Shown in pieces: positions 50,862 to 59,211 of a stretch of DNA of 64,000 nucleotides. The first letter of the stretch is position 1. Each line of letters begins with the position of its first letter. This DNA comes from Streptomyces caelestis. Its GTDB lineage: Bacteria; Actinomycetota; Actinomycetes; Streptomycetales; Streptomycetaceae. Under the pieces are notes generated by a model. It was not told where the DNA came from. It saw only the letters and a program-made list of their open reading frames with translations, and ran no database searches. The stretch lies in NCBI RefSeq assembly GCF_014205255.1, contig NZ_JACHNE010000001.1, positions 3,782,001-3,846,000 of the forward strand, given 5' to 3'. A program made the position numbers and the translations under genes.

Positions 50862-52061
50862 ATGGCCGACTCCGCTCCCCCCACAGACTCCTCCGCGCAC
50901 CCCGCACCCGACCGCCCCGTCTACGTCGTCGGCGGCGGCCCCGGCGGACTCTCCGCCGCGTACGCGCTGCGGGCCCGGGGCATTCGGGCCGTCGTCCTGG
51001 AGAAGTCCGACCGCGTCGGGGCGTCCTGGCGCGGCCACTACGACCGGCTGCACCTGCACACCACCCGCCGCCTGTCGTCCCTGCCCGGGCTGCCGATGCC
51101 GCGCCGGTTCGGGCGGTGGGTGTCCCGGGACAACGTGGTGCGGTACCTGGAGAAGTACGCCGAGCACCACCGGCTGGAGATCGTCACCGGCGTCGAGGTG
51201 TCCCGTATCGAGCGCGCGCCCGACGGCACGGGCTGGCTGCTGCACGCCACCGGCGGCCGGGAGCTGACCGGCGCGGCGGTCGTCGTCGCCACCGGCTACA
51301 ACCACACGCCCCGCGTGCCCGACTGGCCCGGCCGCGACACGTACACCGGCGAGCTCCTGCACGCCTCCGCCTACCGCAACGCCGAGCCCTTCGCCGGACG
51401 TGAGGTCCTCGTCGTGGGCGCCGGCAACACCGGCGCCGAGATCGCCGTGGACCTGGCGGACGGCGGTGCCCGGGCACGGCTGTCCATCCGCACCGTCCCG
51501 CACATCGTGCGCCGCTCGACCGCGGGCTGGGCCGCGCAGTACTCGGGCGTCATGGCACGGCACCTGCCGGTCGGCCTCGTGGACCGGATGGCGCGGCAGA
51601 TGGGCAGACTGAGCGTGCCCGACCTGTCCGCCCACGGCCTGCCGCGCCCCGACACCGGCCTCTACACCCGGGTCGCCGAAGGCGCCATCCCCGTCCAGGA
51701 CGTCGGCCTGATCGACGCCGTGCGCAAGGGCAGGGTGGAGGTCGTGGCGGCCGTCGAGGGCTTCGAGGACGGCAAGGTCGTACTCGCCGACGGCACCCGC
51801 CTCTCCCCGGACGCCGTCGTCGCGGCCACCGGCTACACCCGGGCCCTGGAGGGCCTCGTCGGCCACCTCGACGTACTCGACGCCCGCGGCAGGCCCGTCA
51901 CCCAGGGCCCCCGCAGCCCACGGACCGCGCCCGGCCTGTACTTCACCGGCTTCACCAATCCGATCAGCGGCATGTTCCGCGAGATGGCGATCGACGCGAT
52001 GAAGATCGCGAAGGCCATCGCGCGGGACGGTTCGGGGAGGGTGTCGCGGTTGCCGGGCTGA
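50862..52061 (+). CDS. FMO-like flavin-dependent monooxygenase (399 aa)
   Basis: Two dinucleotide-binding motifs: FAD at GGGPGGLSAAYALR (about residue 22) and NADPH at VGAGNTGAEIAVDLA (about residue 185). ATGYNHTPRVPDWPG and AVVAATGYTRAL are the conserved FMO/YUCCA-type ATGY signatures. It likely oxygenates an N, S or ketone centre. ATG 50862 appears leaderless; GTG 50844 is in frame but unlikely. It lies upstream of operators H1/H2 and has none itself. Confidence 0.9.
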   Translation: MADSAPPTDSSAHPAPDRPVYVVGGGPGGLSAAYALRARGIRAVVLEKSDRVGASWRGHYDRLHLHTTRRLSSLPGLPMPRRFGRWVSRDNVVRYLEKYAEHHRLEIVTGVEVSRIERAPDGTGWLLHATGGRELTGAAVVVATGYNHTPRVPDWPGRDTYTGELLHASAYRNAEPFAGREVLVVGAGNTGAEIAVDLADGGARARLSIRTVPHIVRRSTAGWAAQYSGVMARHLPVGLVDRMARQMGRLSVPDLSAHGLPRPDTGLYTRVAEGAIPVQDVGLIDAVRKGRVEVVAAVEGFEDGKVVLADGTRLSPDAVVAATGYTRALEGLVGHLDVLDARGRPVTQGPRSPRTAPGLYFTGFTNPISGMFREMAIDAMKIAKAIARDGSGRVSRLPG

Positions 52062-52125
52062 AAACCAGGGGATGAGAACAGGGCCGAGGCCCAGGGTAAC
52101 CGCAACTGCTGCTTGCACGGCCATT

Positions 52126-52142
52126 CCTGACGTTATGTCAGT
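52126..52142. promoter_or_regulatory. palindromic operator H1
   Basis: CCTGACGTTATGTCAGT, one mismatch in the arms, 57 nt before the acyl-CoA synthetase start and 25 bp from H2. Confidence 0.6.
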
Positions 52143-52150
52143 TCGGATAA

Positions 52151-52167
52151 TCTGACAGAGCGTCAGT
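52151..52167. promoter_or_regulatory. palindromic operator H2
   Basis: TCTGACAGAGCGTCAGT, one mismatch, 32 nt before the acyl-CoA synthetase start. Confidence 0.65.
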
Positions 52168-52198
52168 TAGCGGCTGTCTCACAGGAGCGGGCGGAACG

Positions 52199-54427
52199 AT
52201 GCTTGGATCGACCCACGGCACCCTCACCACCGACTCCCGCCGGACCCGGGCCATCGCCTGTGGCGAGCGGTCGGGGCCCGTCGTGCACGGCAGGGCGGCC
52301 CAGCTGGGAGACCTCGATGTCAGCGGGCGTCCGCTGCACGCCGACGTACCCGACCTGGACCGCTTCTTCCGCCCGCGGTCCGTCGCCGTGATCGGCGCGT
52401 CCGATGCCGAGGGGCGCCCCCATACGGGGGTCACACGGCAACTGGCCGACTGGGCCGAGCGGGTCGGGGCCCGGTGGTATCCGGTGCATCCGAGCCGGCC
52501 GTCCGTCTTCGGCAGGCCCTGCTGCCCCTCCGTCGCCGCCCTGCCCGAGCAGGTCGACCTGGCCGTGGTGCTGGTCGGCGACCCCCTGCCGGTGGTCGAG
52601 GAACTGGCCGAGGCCAAGGCACGGTTCGCGGTCGTCTTCGCCTCCGGGTTCGCGGAGACCGGGGAGGCGGGCGCCGCCGCCCAGCGGCGACTGGCCGCCG
52701 CCGTGGAGCGGTCCGGGATGCGGTTGCTGGGCCCGAACACCAACCTCAACGCCTTCGAACGGTTCCGTGACGACCTGGCGGGGCCGGCGATCGCCCTGAT
52801 CACCCAGTCCGGCCACCAGGGCCGCCCCGTCTTCGCCCTCCAGGAACTCGGCATCCGGCTCTCCCACTGGGCGCCCACCGGCAACGAGGCCGACCTGGAG
52901 ACCGCCGACTTCCTCTCCTACTTCGCCGAGCAGCCCGAGGTCGGCGCCATCGCCTGCTACCTGGAGGGGCTGAAGGACGGCCGCTCCTTCCTGCTCGCCG
53001 CCGACCGGGCCGCCCGGCGCGGTGTGCCGGTCGTCGCCGTCAAGGTGGGCCGCACCGAGACCGGCGCCCGCACGGCCGCCTCCCACACCGGCAAGCTGAC
53101 CGGCGCCGACGCGGTCGTGGACGCGGCGCTACGGCAGTACGGCGTGATCCGCGTCGACGGCCTGGACGAACTCCAGGACACCGCCGCCCTGTTGGCGCGG
53201 GCCCGCCCGCCGCGCGCCGACGGGGTCGTCGTCTGCTCGATCTCCGGCGGCACGGGCGCGCACGTCGCCGACCTCGCGACCGAGGCGGGCCTGCGGCTCC
53301 CGGTCCTGTCCGAGGCCAAACAGGCCGAGCTGCACCAGTGGATACCCGAGTACCTGAGCGTCGCCAACCCCGTCGACAACGGCGGGCACCCGGTCGGCGA
53401 CCGGCGTGGCCGGAAGATCATCGACGCGATCCTCGACGACCCCGAGGTGGGCGTGCTCGTCTGCCCGATCACCGGGCCGTTCCCCCCGCTCAGCGACCGC
53501 CTCGTCCGGGACCTCGTGGACGCGGCCGAGCAGACGGACAAGCTGGTGTGCGTGGTGTGGGGATCGCCGGTCGGCACCGAACCGGCCTACCGCGAGGTCC
53601 TGCTCGGCTCCTCCCGCGTGGCCACCTTCCGCACGGTCGGCAACTGCCTCACCGCCGTCCGCGCCTACCTCGGCCACCACCGCTTCCGGACCGGCTACCG
53701 CTCCCCCTTCGACGACGCCCCGCGCACCCCCTCGCCGTCCTACCGCAAGGCCCAGGCGCTCATGCGCCCCGGCGAGCAGCTCAGCGAGCACGCGGCGAAG
53801 CAGCTGCTGCGGGCGTACGGCATCCGCGTGCCGCGCGAGCAGCTGGTGACCAGCGCGGCGGCGGCCGTACGGGCGGCGGGACTGGTGGGCTACCCGGTGG
53901 TGATGAAGGCCTCGGGCGCCCGCATCGCCCACAAGACCGAACTGGGCCTGGTGAAGATCGGGCTCACCTCGGCGAGCCAGGTCCGTGATGCCTACCGGGA
54001 GCTGACCGACATCGCCCGCTACGAGGGTGTCCCGCTGGACGGCGTACTGGTCTGCCAGATGGTCGAGCAGGGCGTCGAGATGGTCGTCGGAGTCACGCAC
54101 GACGACCTGTTCGGGCCGACCGTGACCGTCGGACTCGGCGGCGTGCTCGTGGAGGTCCTGCGCGACACGGCCGTAGGTGTGCCGCCGTTCGGTGAGGAGC
54201 AGGCGCGGGACATGCTCGCCGGGCTGCGCGGGCGACCACTGCTCGACGGGGTCCGGGGGCGGCCGCCGGCGGATCTGGACGCGCTCGTCGAGGTCGTCCT
54301 GCGCGTGCAGCGCATGGCACTGGAACTCGGGGGCCGGCTGGCGGAGTTGGACATCAACCCGCTCATGGTGCTGCCCCAGGGGCAGGGCGCGGTGGCGCTG
54401 GACGCGCTGGCGGTGTGCAGCCGATGA
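52199..54427 (+). CDS. NDP-forming acyl-CoA synthetase (acetate-CoA ligase family, 742 aa)
   Basis: Fused three-part enzyme: CoA-binding Rossmann domain (about 60-190, VAVIGASDAEGRPHTGV), succinyl-CoA-ligase-like domains (about 200-490; LITQSGHQGRPVFALQELGI, SHTGKLTGADAVVDAALRQYG) and a C-terminal ATP-grasp domain (about 520-735; GYPVVMKASGARIAHKTELG, VGVTHDDLFGPTVTVGLGGV). It makes acyl-CoA with ADP release. A 55-residue N-terminal extension precedes the first domain. ATG 52199 follows AGGAG. Operators H1/H2 lie upstream, and the stop overlaps a crotonase gene. Confidence 0.92.
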   Translation: MLGSTHGTLTTDSRRTRAIACGERSGPVVHGRAAQLGDLDVSGRPLHADVPDLDRFFRPRSVAVIGASDAEGRPHTGVTRQLADWAERVGARWYPVHPSRPSVFGRPCCPSVAALPEQVDLAVVLVGDPLPVVEELAEAKARFAVVFASGFAETGEAGAAAQRRLAAAVERSGMRLLGPNTNLNAFERFRDDLAGPAIALITQSGHQGRPVFALQELGIRLSHWAPTGNEADLETADFLSYFAEQPEVGAIACYLEGLKDGRSFLLAADRAARRGVPVVAVKVGRTETGARTAASHTGKLTGADAVVDAALRQYGVIRVDGLDELQDTAALLARARPPRADGVVVCSISGGTGAHVADLATEAGLRLPVLSEAKQAELHQWIPEYLSVANPVDNGGHPVGDRRGRKIIDAILDDPEVGVLVCPITGPFPPLSDRLVRDLVDAAEQTDKLVCVVWGSPVGTEPAYREVLLGSSRVATFRTVGNCLTAVRAYLGHHRFRTGYRSPFDDAPRTPSPSYRKAQALMRPGEQLSEHAAKQLLRAYGIRVPREQLVTSAAAAVRAAGLVGYPVVMKASGARIAHKTELGLVKIGLTSASQVRDAYRELTDIARYEGVPLDGVLVCQMVEQGVEMVVGVTHDDLFGPTVTVGLGGVLVEVLRDTAVGVPPFGEEQARDMLAGLRGRPLLDGVRGRPPADLDALVEVVLRVQRMALELGGRLAELDINPLMVLPQGQGAVALDALAVCSR

Positions 54428-55221
54428 CGGAACCCGCGGTTCTGCACACGACGGCCGGCCACGTCCTGTCCCTCACCCTCAACCGCCCCGAGACCCTCAA
54501 CGCCCTCACGCCCGACCAGCGGGACGAGATCGTGCGGCTGCTGTCGGAGGCGTCCGCGTCGCCGGAGGTACGAGCGGTGGTGCTCACGGGAACGGGGCGC
54601 GGCTTCTGCGCCGGGGCGGACCTTCGAGGCACCGCCGCCACCACGACCGGCGAACGTGTCCCCGGAGACGTCGCGCGCACCCTCCGCACCGGAGCCCAGC
54701 GCCTGATCGCCGCCGTCCTGGACTGCGAGAAGCCGGTGATCGCCGCCGTGAACGGCACGGCGGCCGGGCTGGGCGCGCATCTCGCGTGGGCCTGCGATCT
54801 CGTCCTCGCGGCCGAATCCGCCCGTTTCATCGAGGTGTTCGTACGACGCGGCCTGGTCCCGGACGGCGGCGGCGCCTACCTCCTCCCCCGCCTCGTCGGT
54901 CCGCGACGCGCGAAGGAGTTGATGTTCTTCGGCGACGCGTTCACGGCGACCGACGCGGAGCGAATGGGGCTGGTCAACCGGGTCGTCCCGGACGGCGATC
55001 TGGACAAGACGGCCCGCGCCTGGGCCGAGCGCCTCGCCGCCGGCCCGACCCGCGCCCTCGCCCTGACCAAGCAGCTCGTCAACGCCTCCCTCGACGCCGA
55101 CCGCGCCACCGCCTTCGCCGCCGAGGCCGCCGCGCAGGAGATCAACATGACGACGGCGGACGCGCAGGAGGGCGTACGGAGCTTCGTGGAGCGGCGCAAC
55201 CCCGCGTACCGGGGCCGCTGA
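54424..55221 (+). CDS. enoyl-CoA hydratase/isomerase family protein (265 aa)
   Basis: Crotonase fold: LSLTLNRPETLNALTPDQ, TGTGRGFCAGADLRG (oxyanion hole), AAVNGTAAGLGAHLAWACDLVLA and FVRRGLVPDGGGAYLLPRLVG. The PDGGGAYLLPR segment resembles PaaG-type isomerases more than simple hydratases. ATG 54424 overlaps the upstream stop (ATGA). Part of the operator H1/H2 transcription unit. Confidence 0.92.
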   Translation: MTEPAVLHTTAGHVLSLTLNRPETLNALTPDQRDEIVRLLSEASASPEVRAVVLTGTGRGFCAGADLRGTAATTTGERVPGDVARTLRTGAQRLIAAVLDCEKPVIAAVNGTAAGLGAHLAWACDLVLAAESARFIEVFVRRGLVPDGGGAYLLPRLVGPRRAKELMFFGDAFTATDAERMGLVNRVVPDGDLDKTARAWAERLAAGPTRALALTKQLVNASLDADRATAFAAEAAAQEINMTTADAQEGVRSFVERRNPAYRGR

Positions 55222-55230
55222 CCCTTCCCA

Positions 55231-55247
55231 TCTGACGAACCGTCAGC
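55231..55247. promoter_or_regulatory. palindromic operator I
   Basis: TCTGACGAACCGTCAGC, perfect 6-nt arms, ending 4 nt before ATG 55252, the same geometry as F2. Confidence 0.75.
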
Positions 55248-55251
55248 TTCA

Positions 55252-55881
55252 ATGGCAGGTGTGATGGGACAAGCAGGAATGGCCGAAGCCGCCGTCCGCT
55301 ACCTCAGGTCGGTCCGCGCACCCGGGCCGGAGCCCGTCGAGGCGCTGCCACGCCCCGAGTTGCGGTGCGTCGGCGAGGACGAACGCGCCCCCCTGGACCC
55401 GGCCGAGTTCCGCCGCGTCCTCGGAAACTTCGCGACGGGCGTGGCCGTGATCACGGCACCGCCCGCCACCACCGGCGACTCCCCCGCCGGTTTCGCCTGC
55501 CAGTCCTTCACGTCCCTCTCCCTCGACCCGCCGCTGGTCGCCTTCATGGTCGGCCGCACGTCGACGACCTGGCCGCGTATCGCCACGGCCGGGGTGTTCT
55601 GCGTGAACGTCCTGGCCGCCCACCAGAGCGAGCTGTGCCGCGCCTTCGCCGTGAGCGGCGCGGACAAGTTCGCGGGAGTGGCGTACGACGCGGCGCCGGT
55701 GTCCGGCTCGCCGCGCCTGTCGGGTGCCGTCGCCTGGATCGACTGCGCGATCCACGCCGTCCACACCGGCGGCGACCACCTCATCGTGGTCGGCCGAGTG
55801 GACGCCCTCGGCACGGCCGCCGACGATCCGGACGGACCGCTGCTCTTCCACCGGGGGCGATTCGCGCGCCTGTCGCACTGA
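55252..55881 (+). CDS. flavin reductase family protein (209 aa)
   Basis: HpaC/HsaB-like split-barrel FMN reductase: FRRVLGNFATGVAVITAPP, GFACQSFTSLSLDPPLVAFMVGRTSTTWPRI and CVNVLAAHQSELCRAFAVSGADKFAGVAYD. It would supply reduced flavin to a two-component monooxygenase; HsaB does this in steroid ring cleavage, but no HsaA-like oxygenase is in the window. The first 45 residues extend beyond the core. ATG 55252 appears leaderless with operator I in the promoter; GTG 55261 or ATG 55264 are possible. Confidence 0.9.
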   Translation: MAGVMGQAGMAEAAVRYLRSVRAPGPEPVEALPRPELRCVGEDERAPLDPAEFRRVLGNFATGVAVITAPPATTGDSPAGFACQSFTSLSLDPPLVAFMVGRTSTTWPRIATAGVFCVNVLAAHQSELCRAFAVSGADKFAGVAYDAAPVSGSPRLSGAVAWIDCAIHAVHTGGDHLIVVGRVDALGTAADDPDGPLLFHRGRFARLSH

Positions 55882-55910
55882 CCGAGCCGGTACGGACCGA
55901 GCCGGTACGG
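55881..55910. repeat. 15-bp direct repeat, two adjacent copies
   Basis: ACCGAGCCGGTACGG at 55881-55895 and again at 55896-55910 fills the entire gap between two convergent stops. Confidence 0.9.
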
Positions 55911-55911
55911 A

Positions 55912-57039
55912 TCAGGCGACGCCCAGCCGCCACAGTGACGTGACCTCGGCGGCCCGTACGGCGTGCAGCGGATCACCCGTGTCCCGCACGCGCGTGTGGC
56001 TCGGGCGGGTGTCCAGACGGTCGATGACCCGCAGCCCCGCCGCCTCGACGGCGGTCAGCAGCTCGTCCCGGCCGCGCAGCCCGAGCCGCTCGGCCAGGTC
56101 GGACAGGACGAGCCAGCCCTCGCCCCCCGGCTCCAGCCGGCCGGCGAGCCCGTCGAGGAACCCGTGGAGCATGCCGCCGCCCGCGTCGTAGACGCCGAGG
56201 TCGAGGTCGGAGGCGGGGCGGGCGGGGATCCAGGGCGGATTGCACACCACCAGATCCGCGCGTCCCTCGGGGTACAGCTCGGGCCCGGTGACGTGGACCG
56301 CCGGCCCCAGCCCCAACCGCCCTACGTTGTCCCGCGCACAAGCCCGTGCCCGGGCGCTGACGTCCGTGGCCACCACCTGCCCGACCCCTCGCCGGGCGAG
56401 CACGACGGCGAGCACACCGGTGCCCGTGCCCAGGTCGAACGCCGTCCGCACACCGCCACCACGCGGCAGCGGCGCCCGCCCGACAAGATCGACGTACTCG
56501 CCCCTCGTCGGCGCGAACACCCCGTAATGCGGATGGACCCGCGCACCCAGCGCCGGAACGTACACACCCTTCTCCCGCCACTCCCGGGCACTGATCACAC
56601 CCAGCAGTTCGGTCAGGGCGACGGCCATGGGCCACATGGCCTCGTCGGACGGCCCGTACGCCTCGCTGCACGCCAGGCGCACATCAGGCGCCCGGCGCAG
56701 CGCCAGTACGTAGTCCTCCTCCAGCAACACGAGCAGCTTGCCGAGCACGCGCGCACGGTGAGCGCGGAACCGGCGTTGCAGACGGAAGGTCTCGGCCGGC
56801 GTCTGAGCCGCACCGGGCGCGGTACGACCGACACGGCGGTCCATCGCGCGCAACAACTGGCGCGCGTTCTGGAAATCCCCGCGCCACAGCAACGCGGTGC
56901 CCTCACATGCCAGACGGTAGGCGACGGCGGCCTTCATCCGGTCGTCGGCGACGACGACCCGGCGGGGCAGGGGCAGCCCGGACTCAGAATGCCAGCGGGC
57001 GGAACGGGGCTGAGCATCGATCCAGTGAATCGTGGACAC
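55912..57039 (-). CDS. SAM-dependent methyltransferase, HemK/RsmC-like (375 aa)
   Basis: The C-terminal half is a class I methyltransferase: AFDLGTGTGVLAVVLARRG (motif I), VVATDVSARARACARDN (motif II) and DLVVCNPPWIP (NPPW, the motif of N-methyltransferases acting on amide or exocyclic amine groups). The N-terminal 170 residues are an unassigned helical domain with many Arg. GTG 57039 follows CGAGGAG. It may modify a protein glutamine or nucleic acid base; the target is unknown. Confidence 0.9.
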   Translation of the reverse strand: MSTIHWIDAQPRSARWHSESGLPLPRRVVVADDRMKAAVAYRLACEGTALLWRGDFQNARQLLRAMDRRVGRTAPGAAQTPAETFRLQRRFRAHRARVLGKLLVLLEEDYVLALRRAPDVRLACSEAYGPSDEAMWPMAVALTELLGVISAREWREKGVYVPALGARVHPHYGVFAPTRGEYVDLVGRAPLPRGGGVRTAFDLGTGTGVLAVVLARRGVGQVVATDVSARARACARDNVGRLGLGPAVHVTGPELYPEGRADLVVCNPPWIPARPASDLDLGVYDAGGGMLHGFLDGLAGRLEPGGEGWLVLSDLAERLGLRGRDELLTAVEAAGLRVIDRLDTRPSHTRVRDTGDPLHAVRAAEVTSLWRLGVA

Positions 57040-57268
57040 GGCAAACTCCTCGGAAGGCCGAACGCGAACGAACCTGCGACGTCACGACGACCACGTCACC
57101 GAGGACCATGCCGAGTGTCATCCACTGACTTTCTGATGCGATGAGTACCAGAACCGGGAGGCAACTCCCGGGTTCAGGATAGACCGAGGGCGGGCCACGA
57201 CACTAAGGGGACGGATACCCTGCAGGTGCCGCTCGGTCCTCGGTGGAGTCGGCGGAGGAGAGCGGGCG

Positions 57269-57607
57269 GTGAAGATGACGACTCCGAATCCTGACCATGT
57301 TTTCGATGCTGGCTGGACCAGCGACACCAATCTGCGGCCGCTGTGTGAATCAGTCGCGCATTTCACGGGATACGAGTTCGACGACTCGGACTGGCAGGCC
57401 ATCGAAACCGCGCTGCCGACGACAGACATCGATCGGTCCGACTGGTACGACTACCCGCTGTCGGGCCGGGTACCGCTGACACTTTTCGTCGCGGCCGATC
57501 CGGGATTCGACGTGGTCTTCGTCAGGTTCACAGGAAAACCCGACAGCCACACAAAGGCAAGAATCGAGGCAGCGCTGTACATCTTCTCGATCTGGAAGGT
57601 GACCTGA
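57269..57607 (+). CDS. hypothetical protein (112 aa)
   Basis: GTG 57269 follows GGAGGAG at good spacing; ATG 57275 is an alternative. The protein is acidic, with DYPLSGRVPLTLFVAADPGF and a predicted alpha/beta pattern ending in ARIEAALYIFSIWKV. There is no signal peptide. Somewhat lower GC at third positions (e.g. GAT, TCA, AAA codons) than its neighbours hints at a more recent arrival. I recognise no family; size and acidity would fit an immunity-type protein but there is no toxin gene beside it. Confidence 0.65.
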   Translation: MKMTTPNPDHVFDAGWTSDTNLRPLCESVAHFTGYEFDDSDWQAIETALPTTDIDRSDWYDYPLSGRVPLTLFVAADPGFDVVFVRFTGKPDSHTKARIEAALYIFSIWKVT

Positions 57608-57631
57608 CGGACCCGGTGGCTCCCCGCCGAT

Positions 57632-57997
57632 TCAGCGGGTGGGCAGGACGAACTCCGGCTGGTCGAGCAGGCGCAGCCAGCTTCCGTCAGGCTGGCGCCG
57701 GACGACCTGCGCCCGGGCGCCCGCCCCGTCCTTCGGCGGGGTCGAGGTGAGGGCGATGTCGCCGCTGACCAGCGTCGGCAGCGGTTGTTCCGGCTCGAAG
57801 CGGGGACGGTCGGCCAGCACCTTTTCCCACAGCGCACGGATCGCCTCCCGGCCCACCGTCCGCTCGCCGGGCGGGTACGCCAACACCGCGTCCTCCTCGT
57901 AGAGCGCGGCGACCCCGGCCGCGTCACCGGCGTTGGAGCGTTCGACGAACAAGCGGGTGATGTCTTCGGGCCGCATGGCCTTCTCGTACTCCGGCAC
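57632..57997 (-). CDS. NTF2-like/SnoaL-fold protein (121 aa)
   Basis: Cone-shaped NTF2-like fold: LFVERSNAGDAAGVAALYEEDAVLAYPPG, VGREAIRALWEKVL and WLRLLDQPEFVLP are typical of the SgcJ/YybH-like polyketide cyclase or ketosteroid-isomerase-like group. GTG 57997 follows CAGGAGG; the frame upstream to 58042 has no ribosome-binding site. It is divergent from the LysR gene and is the likely regulated target. Confidence 0.85.
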   Translation of the reverse strand: MPEYEKAMRPEDITRLFVERSNAGDAAGVAALYEEDAVLAYPPGERTVGREAIRALWEKVLADRPRFEPEQPLPTLVSGDIALTSTPPKDGAGARAQVVRRQPDGSWLRLLDQPEFVLPTR

Positions 57998-58056
57998 GGG
58001 TACCTCCTGACGTCGGGCTTCAGCTCTTCCCAGCCTGGCCACCCGTCGGCCAGAAG

Positions 58057-58078
58057 TCCAACAGATGGTTCTTCTGGA
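58057..58078. promoter_or_regulatory. LysR-type dyad in the NTF2/LysR divergent promoter
   Basis: TCCAnnAGAnnnnTCTnnTGGA, an interrupted inverted repeat immediately upstream of the LysR -10 element and 59 nt before the NTF2-like start. The position fits LysR autoregulation and divergent control. Confidence 0.5.
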
Positions 58079-58081
58079 AAC

Positions 58082-58087
58082 TAGAAT
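58082..58087 (+). promoter_or_regulatory. -10 element TAGAAT of the LysR gene
   Basis: TAGAAT lies 8 nt before ATG 58096. No ribosome-binding site is present, indicating a leaderless transcript. Confidence 0.55.
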
Positions 58088-58095
58088 TGGCAGTC

Positions 58096-58986
58096 ATGGA
58101 AATGAGGCAGCTGGAATACTTCGTCGCCGTCGCCGAGGAACAGAACTTCACCCGGGCGGCCGAGCGGGTCCACATCAGCCAGTCCGGCGTCAGCGCCCAG
58201 ATCCGCCAACTGGAGCGCGAACTCGGCGCCGAGCTGTTCCACCGGTCAGCGCGCACAGCGACCCTCACTGTCGCCGGCAAGGCCGCACTCGAACACGCCC
58301 GCGCCGCGCTCGCCGCAGCCGATGCGGTCGGCCAAGCGGTGGGTGAGGTCACCGACCTGATCCGAGGCCGGCTCACGGTCGGGATGGTCATCGGCTGCAC
58401 CCTCACGCCGCTGTTCGACGCCCTCGCCGCATTCCACCGGGCGCATCCGGGCGTGGAGATCTCACTGCTGGAGGACAACTCCGACCGGCTCGTCGAAGGC
58501 GTACGCGCCGGCACCCTCGACCTGGCTCTCATCGGGACGGCGACCGCCACCCCCGAGGGGCTGGACGCGCTGACCATCATCAGCGAGCGGCTTGTCACGG
58601 CAGTTCCGGCCGGGCACCCCCTGGCGAAGCAACGGCGGGTCACTCTGCGCGACCTGACCGCCCACCCCATCGTGTGCATGCCCCCCGGCACCGGCCTGCG
58701 CACCGTGTTCGACCGGGCCTGCGCCGCACAGAGCCTCCGACCCGCGATCACACTGCAAGCCAGCTCCGCGGACGCCATCGCCGACCTCGCCGCCCGCGGG
58801 CTCGGCGTCGCCGTCCTCAGCGACTCGATGGCCGCGAACCACCGCGACCGGCTCACCGCCCGCGCCATCGATGACGTCGAAACATCAGCGCTGCTCGCCC
58901 TGGTCTGGAAGAGCCCGCACAGCCCCGCCCTGCGTGAGCTGCTCCTGCACAGCCGACAGGCCTTCACCACGCCCGACCCTGCTTGA
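58096..58986 (+). CDS. LysR family transcriptional regulator (296 aa)
   Basis: N-terminal winged helix: MRQLEYFVAVAEEQNFTRAAERVHISQSGVSAQIRQLERELG. The periplasmic-binding-protein-like effector domain follows (GRLTVGMVIGCTLTPLFDALAAF, DLALIG, ARGLGVAVLSDSMA). ATG 58096 is favoured over 58087 because TAGAAT is correctly placed. It probably controls the divergent NTF2-like gene. Confidence 0.93.
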   Translation: MEMRQLEYFVAVAEEQNFTRAAERVHISQSGVSAQIRQLERELGAELFHRSARTATLTVAGKAALEHARAALAAADAVGQAVGEVTDLIRGRLTVGMVIGCTLTPLFDALAAFHRAHPGVEISLLEDNSDRLVEGVRAGTLDLALIGTATATPEGLDALTIISERLVTAVPAGHPLAKQRRVTLRDLTAHPIVCMPPGTGLRTVFDRACAAQSLRPAITLQASSADAIADLAARGLGVAVLSDSMAANHRDRLTARAIDDVETSALLALVWKSPHSPALRELLLHSRQAFTTPDPA

Positions 58987-59211
58987 CAGCGTCCGCCAGT
59001 GGGTGCTGAACCGAGTGGGTTCTCCTCGGCCCTGCTGTGGTTGCTCGACTGCCTGGCCTACCGCTGACCGGATCGGTCCGCTGCCGGACCCGATGCGGCC
59101 TGTTGCCGCCCCGCCCGCGCGGCACAGGCTTGGGGACATGACCCGAGACTGATCGTCATCGATGTCCAGGAGGCCGCGTGCCTGGCACCACTAGGTTCTC
59201 CCTTTCCGCTC

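Noticed and set aside
52199..54427. Protein acetyltransferase of the Pat type (NDP-forming synthetase fused to GNAT)
   Set aside because: No GNAT domain is present; the protein ends with the ATP-grasp domain.
59128..59211. Short frame reading DPRLIVIDVQEA, resembling the start of an isochorismatase-type hydrolase
   Set aside because: Only about a dozen residues match before it runs into the MFS gene; too short to call a pseudogene with confidence.
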